DNA of 64,000 bases, from contig NW_019091361.1 in assembly GCF_001949145.1 (NCBI RefSeq), positions 3,605,359-3,669,358 of the forward strand. The letters are read 5' to 3'. Below, piece by piece: positions 27,511-40,796 of the stretch (position 1 is the stretch's first letter; each line of letters begins with the position of its first letter). The notes beneath the pieces were generated by a model that had not been told where the DNA came from, made no database searches, and worked only from the letters and a program-made list of their open reading frames with translations. A program made the translations under genes and the position numbers. This stretch comes from Acanthaster planci. Lineage: Eukaryota; Echinodermata; Asteroidea; Valvatida; Acanthasteridae.

Positions 27511-30500
27511 TTATTGGCACAAATAGCCTGAGTTGCTAAAGTGCCATTAAAACAAAACAACAACAACTACCCATTTCATGCCCAAAACATGACAAAACTT
27601 CTGCATGGTGATTAACTGACAAAAGTAGAGAAAGGTCAGATGCTTACACACGGGCATTTGTTTTATTGGGATGGGGGAGGGGATTTCTTAATAAATATTA
27701 GTCCAACTTAATTGCTATGTTTATTAGGAACTTCAGGGTGAAGCCTACGGTGTATGACTTACAGGTATTTACCGGTATGTGTATCAAAGTGATTTGTATT
27801 TAAATTCATCATTTTTATCCACATCTACACAGTTTTTTTGTATAAAAAAAAGAATTTTAAATCAAAATAATGTCACTTTTCAATCGATGGCCAGTTATGA
27901 ATCCCATGTCTAGGCCTATCTACCAAACATTATAAAACCTGAAAGTCTCTATATTGGCATCACAGATTTAAAAATGGCAAGCTCGGCCAAGAAATGTGTT
28001 TTCAGTGAAATGTGACATCACCAGTTATCACCATCAAGAAAAATTACATCCATCTGTGTGATGATTCCCCTGGGTGTTTCACATTTAGCAAACTATGGTA
28101 CTTCAATGTACATGTACAATGACTTCAATCCATGGACATGCCTGGTGTTTGTTATCACAAATCTACTGCACAGAAAGTTGGCAACTTCACAACTTCCACT
28201 CCTAATATTGGCACACTGAAGTTCCAACGCTGAACATCAAGAACTCTGGGGGGGGAGAGAGGGTGCGGAGTACATTTAGAGCAGAGGCTAAGTGGTTCTG
28301 CCCTCGGAACATGCAAGAATGCATGGTGTGATTATTTATCTACCCAGAGAGATGTTGAAAGGAAACATCCTGCCCACCAGGATGGCAATTCTGACAAGTC
28401 AACAACATGGAGTTGAATGAACTGCACACCATCAGACGGGTTTTTGTACTGCTGCCTGGAAAACACAGGGACGATGTTTTCTGTGCCTTTTTCAAAGACA
28501 AGCTTTGTCCAAAAAAGTCAACATACTGGTACATGAATGGCATGCATGAGGGACGACGCCAACTCTCTAGAGAACTATGTGTTTTATGTAAGTGTACGGG
28601 TACTAGTGCATGAGTTTATGATTCACAAAAATGGGTCAGTCCAACGTGCTAGTGAGGTTGATTCATCAAATCTTAAAGACGATGACATATCAAGACATCA
28701 GGAAATCATTCTCAAATTTTGGTTTGAGATATACCAAAAGATGAGTAAATACTTTTTATTAGTACAATAGAAAAGGGATCACTAATGTAGGCCTACTACT
28801 TCTAACTCAAAATTTAAGTTTCACTTTCAGTTTAATTTTACTCTTAAATACTGGTACTGTTACCATTCTGATTATGAATGTTAATGAGGTTAGTAATGGA
28901 ATACTACTGAACAAGTGTATTTTTTTAACATTTACTTTTCTGTCTCACTAGTAGAAACATAATTTACACGGCACCGTTTTTTATTTAAATGGTAAAATGT
29001 ATAAAAATGTCATTCCGTTGTACAAAATGTCATTCCATCATTCCGAAGGTTACACACTGTTATGTAACCTATGTGAAACCTTTAACCTTTCAAGGTTACA
29101 TATAAAGAAATTTCCAATTTTTGGAATCCGAAAAGACAATTCTGGCCCCCTGAAAATGTGGGCCTTTATCCACTCTTGCTGCATCAGACATTAACACTGA
29201 AGCCATGTTAGAGGCTACTGTGCAGTGCAACACACAGAAATCATGTACATGCATGTACAGTACATGCAGTTGACATACACACAGTGAGTACAGTAGTTAC
29301 GATCAATTCAGGATTCAGTATCTTTTTTTTTTTTCAATCTAGAAGACTTTTACTCACATACCTTTTAGTTTTTGTTACAATACTTATCTGCATATTTGGA
29401 GGCCATTGTACACTCTGACCTGCATGATCCATCCCGTGAGACATCTCCATGTATGCATCCAGGATGTCAGTGGACAGTTTGGATTCTGCAAATGAAAAAC
29501 CTTTTGATTATCGATCGAACAAGATGCGTAGGTGGTTTCACAGATGGGTGGGGTGGGGTCGAGGAAGCGGTGTTGGGGGTGGGGGTTGACAACTGCAGCT
29601 CATCCTGATTGAGGCTTTGCGTGGTGGCCATTTTGCAGGGTAGTTCTTTTGTTCCACAACCAAGCCTCCTTTGTGTACACCCACTGGCACAAAAGCAACA
29701 GCCTGCAAGACGGCAGCTTGCAAACACACGATTGGAAGGAGCACTGTACTGATCAAACACTGCTACATGTATATTTCATTTTTCATTATTTTCAAAATTG
29801 TCAAAGAGAAATTAGAAAGATGCCCGTCGCACCAAGGGCGGATCAAGGGTGGGGGTGCCAACAGGGGCCATTATAGCCTCCAAAAAAGGAGCTACGTTTT
29901 CTTGGAGGGGAAACAGGCCTATTGAGAGAAAGGCAATCGTTTTTAGTCTATTTCATTTCCCTCCCTTCCAGAAGTGTGCAATATGTACCCTCAACCCTCA
30001 GAAATGTGGGCATTATAAGGTCAAAATAGGTCTCCCCAAAACAAGTTTGTCCCCCCAAAAGAAATTGTTCTTGATCCACCCTTGCAGCGTACAGAGAAAT
30101 CATGAAAACCAGCGTAGCCTCAGGACTGCACCTACACTATCATAACAGAAGAAGGAAAAAGAAAGTACCGGTAGTTACCGGTTGAATATGCCAAAATTAT
30201 GGGAAAACAAAATATCCAGGAATTAACAAGAGTAGCAGATAAGGAAGAATGGAACATGTTACCAAGCACAACTACATGTACAGTCCACATGTCATCTATT
30301 AACCCTAACAGTCCTCAATCCTCCAACAGGTGAAGGACTGAGGAGTGTTACATGTAGGGTCAAGTTGATGATCAGAATCAGATGTACTTGCATATCACTC
30401 TTATGCACAGGTTGCATGTAAGTCATTAAGCCTCTTGGACCACCAGGGTCCGAAACTTGCCAAAATACAAAGAATAAGAACGTCATCGTTCAGCAGTTGT

Positions 30501-30700
30501 TAATCTATAATCCAGTGTTTATAGAGTACACAGTTTTAACCATGAACAACTTGCTTATACAACAGAACAAAGAACGTGTTTAGAAAATAAACAAGTTTTC
30601 CTGTTCAGCATTTTCCTTGGCGACATATAAACAATAACGGAATTGTGACTTTGTGAATTAAGTACACCCAGATCCCAGATGTATCTCTGTGCAATGTTTG
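27511..30700. other. gene-less stretch
   Basis: No gene is supportable. A block at about 29,830-30,090 begins with GGGCGGATCAAGGGTGGGGG and resembles short G-rich GGATC words at 18.9, 36.7 and 49.6 kb, so it is probably a dispersed repeat. Confidence 0.4.
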
Positions 30701-30739
30701 GACTTGAAGGAAGGAAAAACAACTTTCCTTCCTCCATGG

Positions 30740-31044
30740 TTTGGACAAACTAGAGCCCCGCCAAGACCCCAAACAGCCTGCAGATACCCCAGGGTCATGC
30801 AGATACTGAGGGGTCGAAACACTTACACCCAGCACAACAGGTGATCAACTTTACCAGACCACCAGGGCAGGTCAGGGAAGTAGAAAGAGAAGGCAGGCTT
30901 GCCTGGGGGATGATGAGGGTAGGGATGTCCCCATGTTGAGGCCACAGACATGTCCTCTAGAGAGGTCAGAGGGGATAAGAGGTGTCTTTCAGCCAGGGTC
31001 TTAATGCACAGGCGGCGCCTGTGGCTACCACACCATGGTGCCAT
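30740..31044. other. GC-rich block, candidate exon of unknown strand
   Basis: This 300-bp block is clearly richer in G+C than the AT-rich surroundings. On the minus strand a frame reads through natural peptides (HLLSPLTSLEDMSVAS, KPAFSFYFPDLPWW) and meets a GTAAGTG donor near 30,825. On the plus strand another frame (CLGDDEGRDVPMLRPQ) is also open with a purine-first codon bias. I cannot decide between them and recognise neither. Confidence 0.3.
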
Positions 31045-32970
31045 GAAAATTCAAGCATGGAGGGTTTACCCTAGGAATTGGGAGTGCTTTCAATTCTGAC
31101 AGTTTTGCTGAGTTTTATTCACACCTCAGGTGTTTCCCTGTACCAGTTTCATTGGGTATCCCTACTGTACTAAATTGAATAATGCACCAGTTTCTCACTT
31201 GTCAAATCTGTCCTGTTTTTGGTTGGAAAGGGAATCACATTTTTCACATCCCAACATTATATAAAAGCTCTTTGTGTTTAACAGTGGAGAATTATAAAAT
31301 TGCAGGTATTACAAAATGAATATGTACAAAATACATGTACATCGTGCATTAAGAGTTTCCAAGGAAATGTGAGCTAATGATTATGCCCTAGTGCAATAAA
31401 TTTAGGTCTAATGCAACTATCTTTCCACAAGAAGAAAAAAAAATGTGGGCTGAATGTGATGTAAAAAACAGTTTTATTTTCAGTTGATAAAAACTGTCAG
31501 ATGAAAACAATTCAACTGTAAACCGACAACCATTTAATGTACCGTTATTTGTGTATGCATGAATACTTTCCTCTTACAGTGATGCAGAGCTACTTGATAC
31601 ATGTAGGCCTAAGCCAGCTCTGCCAAGCTAGGGTACATGTTTCCTTGAATGTTACAACAACCCTATCTGCAAGGCAACAATACCTTATCAGCTCATGAGA
31701 CCAACAAAGGTAAACCATATAAATATCAGACTGATAAATATTATTACACTACTATTGGATATTCATGACCTGTGATATAGTCCACTTTCTCTTTTGCCTT
31801 CAACATGTATGGACGGCCAAAGTTTGCAGAAATGTCAGGTTTTGGTCAGTTTTTGATTTCACCTCCAATCAGATCAAAATGAACAATTGTCCCATTAATT
31901 TTAAACAGGTTTTATTTTCATTCATTAGTTATTAGTGTTGTATTTTTATCTGGTTTTCTGATCGCTGCGTGGGATTTTTAACACCTCGTGAATTGTTCTT
32001 TTACTTTTGTACCAATGGCCAACTATAGTGTTAGCGGCCTCTTGCAGGAAAAACATAATTGTGACGTCACAAGAAACGTCACAAGAACAGACTCTACTGA
32101 AAAAAAGGTAACCGTGCAATAACCCAATCCAGCAGTAACAAACCTAATTGCGAGGGTGCTAAATATGCAATTTGACTCTGACTGTGGGTCCTTAGCCCCC
32201 CTGCCAGTTTCGAAGGAAGTCTGTGATTGAGCTGAGTGATTGGATGACAAAGTGAAGCCAAGGTGCTTCAGGGACCCAGACTTTACTCAACACTGACTGA
32301 AGGAATGTATCCTGAACAAGTTTCAATAAGTTGTTTTGAAAAAAAAAATGAACATGTAGAAAACTTGCCTGAAGCATATGCAAGGGGACTGCATCAGCTA
32401 CCGGGGCCGGGGTATACATGTAGGGTTTAAATAAAAACTTTGTGTACACGGAATGATGTGAAATGCACACAGCACCCTGAAGCATACAACATTTTACCAT
32501 AAATACTCGCTTGGATTCTACGGTACTAAAGGTCAGATGACAAAACAACCTCTCCCAAAAAATGCTAGATCTATTCCTGTCATGCAACATCTCAAATGCA
32601 GCTCATGAGTAACTTGAGAAAATGGAAGCTAATCGAATGCTTGCTGACTGGAGTTTCTCTATTTGTCCGACATTTTGAAAGCAACAAAACATCATTAATT
32701 AACCAGAAACTTGTCTAGTAGAATACCAAGAAAACGTCTCTTTTTAAACTATCTGTAATTGCTCTTTCCGTCTTTTTAAAGCGCTCTCGTGATATCATGC
32801 TATTTAGAAGTGTCAATTGTTCTAAAGAATGTACACTTGACAGTAGATTCTTTAAAAACAGCTGATGTATAAAAATTGACTTGATAGACATAGAAAAAGC
32901 AGTTGTGACATCAAATTATTACTTCAAACAATAAGAAACGTTCTTGACAGTGAGGTACCGGTACAGTGTA

Positions 32971-33054
32971 CATGTTCTTGACAGTTGGGTACATGTTCTT
33001 GAGAGTTGGGTCCATGTTCTTGAGAGTTGGGTCCATGTTCTTGAGAGTTGGGTA
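32971..33054. repeat. 21-bp minisatellite, about four units
   Basis: Four tandem units of CATGTTCTTGAGAGTTGGGTM, where M is A or C, lie here; the first has ACAG in place of GAGAG. A degenerate extra unit lies just upstream near 32,940. The repeated NSQEHGP peptide in the minus-strand frame is a by-product. Confidence 0.85.
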
Positions 33055-33816
33055 CACTAGTACAACATTGTTTCTGTTCGTTTCTTCTTACTTCAGTCAT
33101 ATTGATAGCATGTGTTAACTTGAGAGCATACCTCCACAACTAACTTACAAATCATTTGGTATGAAGACAGTGTATGCACCCTACGATCCACTGTTGGTGC
33201 TGACTGCACATCTCTAGCTCTGTGTGTGACTTCATAAGCATGCGCTCTGCATGTGAAAGAAAAAAAATAATTGTGCACTCAACCGAACAGAACTTTAATT
33301 AATGGCTTGGTCCAGGAGCAAAGCTTTTACGTACTTGAAGATGTACACATACACACATAGCTAGCCAACACTTGACAATGGATCAAATTCATCTCAGGGA
33401 TCAAAGTATGGGTAAAAACCTGTTGTTTTCTTGAACTTTACATAATTATAGACAATTGTGAAGGGAGGGATGTGGTGTAAGTCAGACAAACAACTCAAAA
33501 GGTGGAGATTCTTTGATTCAAATGGGCTCGGAAGCAGATAACTACAAGCAATACTGAAAGATGTGACTCAGGACAAACCTAATACAGTAAATGCTGAACT
33601 CCGATCATGTCTTATCTCCATGGCTTGGTATGGGAGGGGGGGAAGGCAGGCAAAGCACTCATCATCGGCGAACTACATGTGATAAATTATTAAGAGTGGG
33701 GGGTTCAATTTTGATTTTCTTTTTATTTAAGTATTCCAGCGATTTTCGACCCCTTTTATTTTTTGGTTTTCATTTCATCTTATTATTTCTTCTTTTTTTA
33801 TTTTTGCAAGGCTCCC

Positions 33817-35500
33817 TTAGCGTGGCAAGAGCCCATCTTGCCCCAGGATCCACGTGCTACCAACAGAACTCTCTTTTCGTCTATCATCTGCATGGGAAGC
33901 CATGGGAGGCCAGTTGATAACAGGTTTGGCTTCCACAGGGCACTTGCCCCATTTAATTTTGCTGAAGAGGGACATACATGTATATCACGTAAACATTATT
34001 GGTGAGATTTTTTACAATGTGTGATGAAGTGCACCTTTGCTTTTTTACAGAGAGCAAGCCATAGTTTTCCAAAGACTGCCAGGCAAATATAATGACTGTG
34101 ACTGGCTCCAATCCCTCTTAATTTGAGAACTTACTGTACCACTTCAAAAGCAGACCAGAGGTTGTACCACTCCATCCACAACTTTCTGAATCTTTCACCA
34201 ACTCATATGAATGCTCTGAACTGCAGCTTTTTGTCCACAGAGACTTTGAGAAAATCCCCCACAGGCAGGACATGGGAATTTTCAAAACACACTTCTGCCT
34301 ACCACAAATTGTGGGCATTCCTCTCAATGACAAATTCCTGCAATATCTTGTCCAGCCCTTGGTCAGAACTCCCCAGGGGATATTGTCAGAGATGTTGTAA
34401 GTGTACAATGACATTTGAGTGGCCAAACAGTAACAGGCCTCCCACAGCATCTCAGTGGGCACAGTCACGTCACTGAGTATTCCCACTTTATGACAATTAA
34501 AAACAATTTCCACTTCTGATCCAAAACCTTTCTTCTGTTGGGATTATGCCTTATGAAAACAAACATCCTACACCTTAAAGTAGGCGCCTGTTGAAAAAAA
34601 ACCCTGGGGCATGTAGGTAGTGTAAGCAGGTCCCCGCAGCGCGCTCTTTACGCCCTGTTGGGAGGGTTTGCCTGCGGATGTCATTTCTGATTTGCCACGG
34701 GCATACTTGGCAGGTGGTGCTCTGTCTTGGCAAGTAAGGATATCCAAGAAAGCTTGAGGACTACACAACCAGCTCAGATCGTGAACAGTGCATTGTGATA
34801 AAATTCGGTCAAAAAAATAAAAGTCAGTTATTTTGCCCCATCCCACTTTGTAGGCCTACCAGCTGTTGAAGGTACATTGCAACTTCATAACTATATTCTT
34901 TTCAGTCTAATGACCGGTCCTTCCCCCCCCCCTCCACTTTTAAAACTGTTCCGTCGCTGTTGGGTGCATGTACATGAGTACCACCAGGTACATGTGCATT
35001 TTGTGAGGCACATGGTTCCCTTGCTTGGCTCCCTGGTCCGCCAATGTCTAGAGCTGTAGTTTTTACAAAGGTTGAGGTTACAAACCTTATTGCTCCGAGT
35101 CTGAACTTGCCAACTAGCCTATATCATTCATTGGTCTTAATGTAGGTCCCCAGGCCTACTTCATCATACATACAAGGGGTCTCAGGAATCAAGATATTGG
35201 AATCTTCCATCCACGTGCCTGGAATAACAATAGACCCCATTCGCCACAAAGCACTTTTGGGAATGAAAGAGAACAATCGTGCAGATCACGCCCAACAGGT
35301 GGGCCTGTATCAACAATAAAATAATTTGCGTAGCCTAGGTTTTTTATTAGCCCGTCGAAGTTGTACATGTACCTTGTGCAAGTTGTAACGTTAGCTTCTC
35401 TTGTTGATAAAACTCCTGAACGATCCACGAGGGGACGAGAGTGGACGTGGTGCATTGGTGTTGTAAAGTCTTTGTTGCACTTGGACGGAGCTTGCGTCAT
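33817..35500 (-). pseudogene. unidentified four-exon gene with two in-frame stops
   Basis: Four minus-strand exons chain with matching phases: exon 1 35,374-35,500 approximately (ATG at 35,500, ends phase 2 at 35,373 before GTACATG), exon 2 34,574-34,760 (after GGTTGTGTAG, ends phase 0 before GTGTAG), exon 3 34,135-34,337 (after ATATTGCAG, ends phase 2 before GTAAGTT) and exon 4 33,817-33,961 (after CCCTCTTCAG, ends in TAA). The sum is 663 nt, 221 codons with stop. Peptides look real (exon 2 KYARGKSEMTSAGKPSQQG; exon 4 PVINWPPMASHADDRRKES) and purine-first codons dominate. Exon 3 has a TAG at codon 118 and a TGA at codon 150, so the gene is disabled or the sequence has errors. A minus-strand AATAAA lies about 15 nt past the stop. 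I recognise no family. The exons leave antisense frames open on the plus strand, which I take as shadows. Confidence 0.5.
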
Positions 35501-36060
35501 TAATATTTTGCATTTATTTAATCCCACAAACTAAAATTTGGAAAAGTATAAAATACGTTTTGCCATGACCAGAGATGGTATCACTCGTTCAAATTTCAAT
35601 GCGCAACAAGTATAACTGTGCGTCCGACTCGACGTGCGGTAAAGTACTGAACGCACGCAGCTGGTGAATTTTTTTTTACCGATAGCGCCCTCTATCCATT
35701 ATTTGCATTTGAGGGCGGGCTTCGAAGTGCTTAGAACTGTGGCTTCCAACTTTTGACCAATCACAGTACGGGCCCGCGATTGAAAAATAATACGAACATA
35801 AATACGATTCACAGTAGGGTGCCTCCAAGAGTTTGCAACGCGTTGGCATATCACGACGCGCGAAATCTGTCGACCCTTTCCAATCGCGCACTAGGTCGAC
35901 AGATTTTGTGAATCGTACTTAATCGTATTCCCGTATTGAATGTGAAATAAACAAATAATAACCAAAAAAGGAAAGTGGGAAATAATAACAGTCCACAATT
36001 ATACAAGTATACAAGGGGGGTGCAGAATTAAAGATTGCACCGGAGCGAAGATTTTTGTAA
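35300..36060. promoter_or_regulatory. CpG-rich upstream region of the four-exon gene
   Basis: From about 35,400 the sequence has many more CG dinucleotides than its neighbours and lies directly upstream of the ATG at 35,500 on the minus strand, so it may hold the promoter. No TATA box is obvious. A palindromic element (35,803-35,917) sits inside it and adds to the CG count, so the promoter call is weak. Confidence 0.25.
35803..35917. repeat. palindromic MITE-like element, copy 1 (right arm truncated)
   Basis: The block is bounded by perfect 11-bp inverted ends TACGATTCACA and TGTGAATCGTA. Its left arm, TTTGCAACGCGTTGG then ACGCGCGAAATCTGTCGACCC, matches the copy at 41.0 kb. After the loop the right arm keeps GGTCGACAGATTT but then jumps to the end, so most of the right arm is deleted. 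Confidence 0.65.
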
Positions 36061-39000
36061 ATTTATACAACAAACAGCGATGCTATTTTAGAACAATCAT
36101 TGAAAGTGGCTGAAACAGGGAAAAATAATGAAAGACCATTTTGATACAAAACAATGTCGGAACTCCGGTGAAGCAGAAGTGGGGCTGCAACTGCAAGCAA
36201 TAGCACAATAGGTACCACGGTAAATGGCACAACCTGTATCCCTGTATTGTTCATGGTATGCATCCGTATTGTGTGTCGAATGGGAACCGGGATTGCCCCT
36301 GAGGCCTCCAGTTATAATTCAGTTTATGTGTATTGCCGACTTTCAAGTAGCACTGCCCACATTTCAGTCCGCGATGGTGCATTGTCTATTAAGGTCATAT
36401 TCAGTTGGCCATAAATCGCTTTTGGGCCTTGCCCCATTTTCGTGCATGCGCCATAAACTTGGAATTTTATTGGTAAAAAAAGGTCCATTTTGCGCAGTCT
36501 TAATTAACAGCATGGGAGTAAGCTCAAATGTATGTAACCATAAGTAATTTATTTTAGTCTCCTATTTGTAACACTCATAGTGTGCTATAAGGAGAAGAAT
36601 CTGCGCAATGCTATCTTGTTTTTAAATTTACTTTAGTTATTAAAAAAAAGTGTGTTCCCAAATTGTTAAAACCTTTTGATTTGTTGGTTTGGTCTCAGAG
36701 CGGGGGGGATCAACCCCCGGGATCCGCTCCTGGTAAAAGCGAAGTAGGGTACCAGGCTGCTGAGTAGTTTTCTCTGTATAAACAGAATTTGGAATGGAGA
36801 AACTCTGGCTAATAAGACATGCTTTCATTTCTCCGCCGACACGGCCCAGCCGCTGCAAGGGCCGGGGGGGGGGTTCTACTATCGCTGATAGGCGCTGACG
36901 TATGACGATACTACACCCAGTTCAAGTCATCAGGACAGGATTGACTGCATGATTTGGGTGATTCTTTCCACATCCTGGCTCAGGTGAAACACCGAATAGT
37001 GAAACACAGAATGATCGGGAGTGGCTTTACTCAGTCAACACACCTANNNNNNNNNNNNNNNNNNNNNNNNNNNNNNNNNNNNNNNNNNNNNNNNNNNNNN
37101 NNNNNNNNNNNNNNNNNNNNNNNNNNNNNNNNNNNNNNNNNNNNNNNNNNNNNNNNNNNNNNNNNNNNNNNNNNNNNNNNNNNNNNNNNNNNNNNNNNNN
37201 NNNNNNNNNNNNNNNNNNNNNNNNNNNNNNNNNNNNNNNNNNNNNNNNNNNNNNNNNNNNNNNNNNNNNNNNNNNNNNNNNNNNNNNNNNNNNNNNNNNN
37301 NNNNNNNNNNNNNNNNNNNNNNNNNNNNNNNNNNNNNNNNNNNNNNNNNNNNNNNNNNNNNNNNNNNNNNNNNNNNNNNNNNNNNNNNNNNNNNNNNNNN
37401 NNNNNNNNNNNNNNNNNNNNNNNNNNNNNNNNNNNNNNNNNNNNNNNNNNNNNNNNNNNNNNNNNNNNNNNNNNNNNNNNNNNNNNNNNNNNNNNNNNNN
37501 NNNNNNNNNNNNNNNNNNNNNNNNNNNNNNNNNNNNNNNNNNNNNNNNNNNNNNNNNNNNNNNNNNNNNNNNNNNNNNNNNNNNNNNNNNNNNNNNNNNN
37601 NNNNNNNNNNNNNNNNNNNNTTGATGCAGAAACAGTGTCCAAGAATGAACCCTCTAAGAGTCTTGAGAAAAATAGCAGACCAGGTTTCACGGGTTAGTAT
37701 CTAGTCACTTCCGATACAACCTTGACTGCGCACCTGTGTCGGCGGTCACCAGCCCAGGGGTTCCGTTGATTGCCCTCGTTTTCGGCCACCAAGAGACCGA
37801 TCTCCCCGTCATAATCATTCTTTTTCCCTCTCTTTCAGTTGGAGAGAATTGCCAAACTTCTCGTTAAATTTTTTCCAATCATTTCCATTGTCAAACAGGT
37901 CAGAAACTGATCAATTATACCTTGAACGTGTTAAGTCTCTTAGCTCATTATAGATATAGTTTTCTTTAGTGATATAGTTCCTTCTTGTTAAATTTTGTCC
38001 TGTTTCGTTCGCCATTTTGATTGCGTGTTGCGTCTTAACCCTAAAAGAGCCGAGAGCTGAATCCATCCCCCTCGATATGTTTTTTCCAATATTACCGCAG
38101 TTCATTATTTTCAGGAGTTGAGCCTATCCGCCCCGAAGACATGTAAACCCATAGACGGGCAGCTCCTATTCAAAACAACGGCGAGGTACCATGGCCTCAA
38201 ACGGCACCCGACTAAATCCAAAAGAGTAGGCATTGACGTGTGTCTAAAACACCTGAAAAACGTTTAGTTATTTCTCCTGATTTTTTAAGTTGTCATAGAA
38301 GCTTATTTACTGGTTTGCAACCTAAGGATGCAGTGAACTAATTCGAGTGAAAATTTCCGCTGAGCTAATTATCATTAAAGCACTTCACAGTTTCTTTTGA
38401 AAAAGGAGATTTTTTGGCAGAAAAAAAATAGAAGGATTGTGGAACGATGGGCCTGGGTTGGCAGCTTCCATTTAGTGCCAAAGTTGACAAAATTACGGAT
38501 GAAAAAGGGTCCTCAGTGCCCCAGAAAGTAAAGGGAAGGTATTTGTAAAATACTGCGAGCAGACTTGGGAATTATTATTTTTAGAGGGATGAGTTTGTTT
38601 TGCGCGAATAATTAAAATATAATTTGCTAGACACCAAAAAAAAAAAAAAAGAAAAAAAGAAATGGAAAGACTAGGGTCAAGAAACTCCAGTAATGTCAGC
38701 TTGCATGTTATTGAACCCTAAACTTTTTTGGTTTTACATTGTTTTAAATGGAGCTTGCATTACTTCATAACACCCCCAAAACTAGAACTGTATAGCTTCC
38801 ATTTAAAAACCCACCCTCTCTTTTGGTCCTTCACGGAGCGGATTGAAGGCGTTCTTTCAAATTTCGCACAGCGTGCTCTCATGTACCTAGTCCAGTTGAA
38901 GATTTTTTTTTTACATTTCATTGCTAGTCTGGTCTTCAAGCTTTCAGGAAGCTTCCTTTATTTACTTTAAGATCTTTGTTTTCCTTGAGAAAAATTATCA

Positions 39001-40000
39001 CAGAGCCAGATTATAACCTTTATTGCGTGTTGTGTTAAAAACATCGGGAATAAGAACAAGAGAGGGGGTGGTTTTAAATAGCAACGAACGGAACCTCGAC
39101 ATTAACACTTGTATTGCAGTTAAAAAAAAAGATGAGGGATTCCACGAATAATTTCACACTGGTTTTCAGGGAAAATATGTTAAAGTATAATTTCTTGTAA
39201 TTTGATATCTGATGATTCACAATGACTTCACGAAAGCACATCCAGCTCGAGATCGAGTTAGTACGAGATTTCATAGAAATGTCCCTCTGTTTGGAAGACA
39301 TTGATTTTCATGACATGTATATTAATTGGACTTTTAGGTATTTAAAATGCATCTGAACTTTGACCCTTCATAACCCAAAAATAATAACCGAAGAACCCTG
39401 AATCCAGAGAAAACTGTTGTGCGATTCCAGATGTGCCTCTTTATCGATTCTATAAATAGAGGTGCGAAAGAACGATTGCGCCCACAAAGTCATGTGATCT
39501 ATAGTGGGTATCTAACATCAACAAACATTGCTACGACTTCAGGTACAGCGGATTTAATATCCATCAATGCAGCCAGCAACTTCACCCGAAGTAACCGCAG
39601 GAGAGGTAGCGGGGAAACGATTGGGAAAGTTCCCTGAAGACCTGTAGCCTTTTTGTATTGAAAGTGCTGGCATTTCAGAAACGCTACTAGCACATTTCTC
39701 TTTGGAGGGCGGAGTGGGGGCGGGTAATGAGAATTCACAGCCGTTTCCAGAAACATTTTAACCCTTCATCCAAGGCGTGGATATACCGTCGAGTGGACGA
39801 TAAGCAAGTAGAACAGGAGACGACCATCAAAGGCAACAGAGATATTGTAAAGAACGCAAATGAAATACTAGAATATGGGGAGCTGGGGAACTCAAAATAC
39901 GAGAAAATAACCCAAACAAAAGAAAACATTTGTTTTGAATCCGAGAAATCATTTAAATGAACCTCCAGACAGAGCCCGCTTTCCTCCATTAAAACAAGAA
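36061..40000. other. gene-less stretch with assembly gap
   Basis: I see no supportable exon between the CpG-rich region and the GA microsatellite. Positions 37,047-37,620 are N. Open frames that cross the gap are meaningless. A short G-rich GGATCAACCCCCGGGATCC word near 36,710 resembles others in the window. Confidence 0.5.
37047..37620. other. assembly gap (574 N)
   Basis: This is a run of undetermined bases. Nothing can be said about the content. Confidence 1.
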
Positions 40001-40033
40001 CATTTGAAATTACATGTGTGTAGCAGCATCATC

Positions 40034-40036
<3 letters not shown>

Positions 40037-40085
<49 letters not shown>

Positions 40086-40086
40086 N

Positions 40087-40147
<61 letters not shown>
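40037..40147. repeat. (GA)n microsatellite with one undetermined base
   Basis: About 110 bases of GA dinucleotide repeat contain an n at 40,086. The repeat is long enough that its assembled length is not reliable. The Glu/Arg and Ser/Leu frames over it are by-products. Confidence 0.95.
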
Positions 40148-40149
<2 letters not shown>

Positions 40150-40314
40150 ATTCACAAAGATAATTAACAAATCTGCCTTTGTAACACAGTACAAAATTTG
40201 GGTACTTTTTTCAACACTCGAGTTGGGATAATATGTTCCACCCTCCCCTTCATGGACTACAAATTACAATGTATTTTTTTCAATGCGTGGAATTGTTTTC
40301 TAATAGACCATTCG

Positions 40315-40320
40315 TTTATT
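40315..40320 (-). terminator. possible polyadenylation signal of the GGT gene
   Basis: A minus-strand AATAAA lies about 480 nt downstream of the GGT stop codon. Nothing else supports it. Confidence 0.25.
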
Positions 40321-40796
40321 AGAATGCCCAAACACTTTGAAAATGGGTGACAAAAGCATTCCATGCCTTAAAAATTCTTCCCAAGTCTGATTCTTGGTGT
40401 AATAATGTCAGGTCAACTCATCGCCGTGCCATTTTGCCCCTGACCGACTCGCTCCTTACCAAATTACTATTGTTGTTAAACTGGTATGTGTAGTTTTCAC
40501 CCAAGAGATCCATGAATTCCATTTACATTTCAATTTGCCTACATATTTTTATATGTATCAATCACAAAAGATATGAAGTTAAGAAAATAAAGCAAATCTA
40601 AATATGTTTTGTTTATCCGATTTAATAAAATTGGTAACGTAACGCGTGCATGAATATTAATAAACATTTGGATTGGAATTTAAACACGACAAATGAATAC
40701 CAAACGTATAGAAACAATACACCTGTGACATGCCTATCAATTAAAGTTGGACAGAAATCAGTATACCGCTCGTGACTTTTTCAAGAGGGGAATCGG

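Noticed and set aside
34123-34476. Long open frames on the plus strand (also 33,591-34,005)
   Set aside because: They lie antisense to exons 3 and 4 of the minus-strand gene; one is in exact codon register with it, which explains why it looks protein-like. The minus strand has chained phases and better purine-first codon pattern.
36954-37704. Frames of 219-247 codons across the 37-kb gap
   Set aside because: Nearly all codons are N; only a few real residues flank the gap.
39935-40231. Glu-Arg and Ser-Leu repeat proteins
   Set aside because: They are the GA microsatellite read in two frames.
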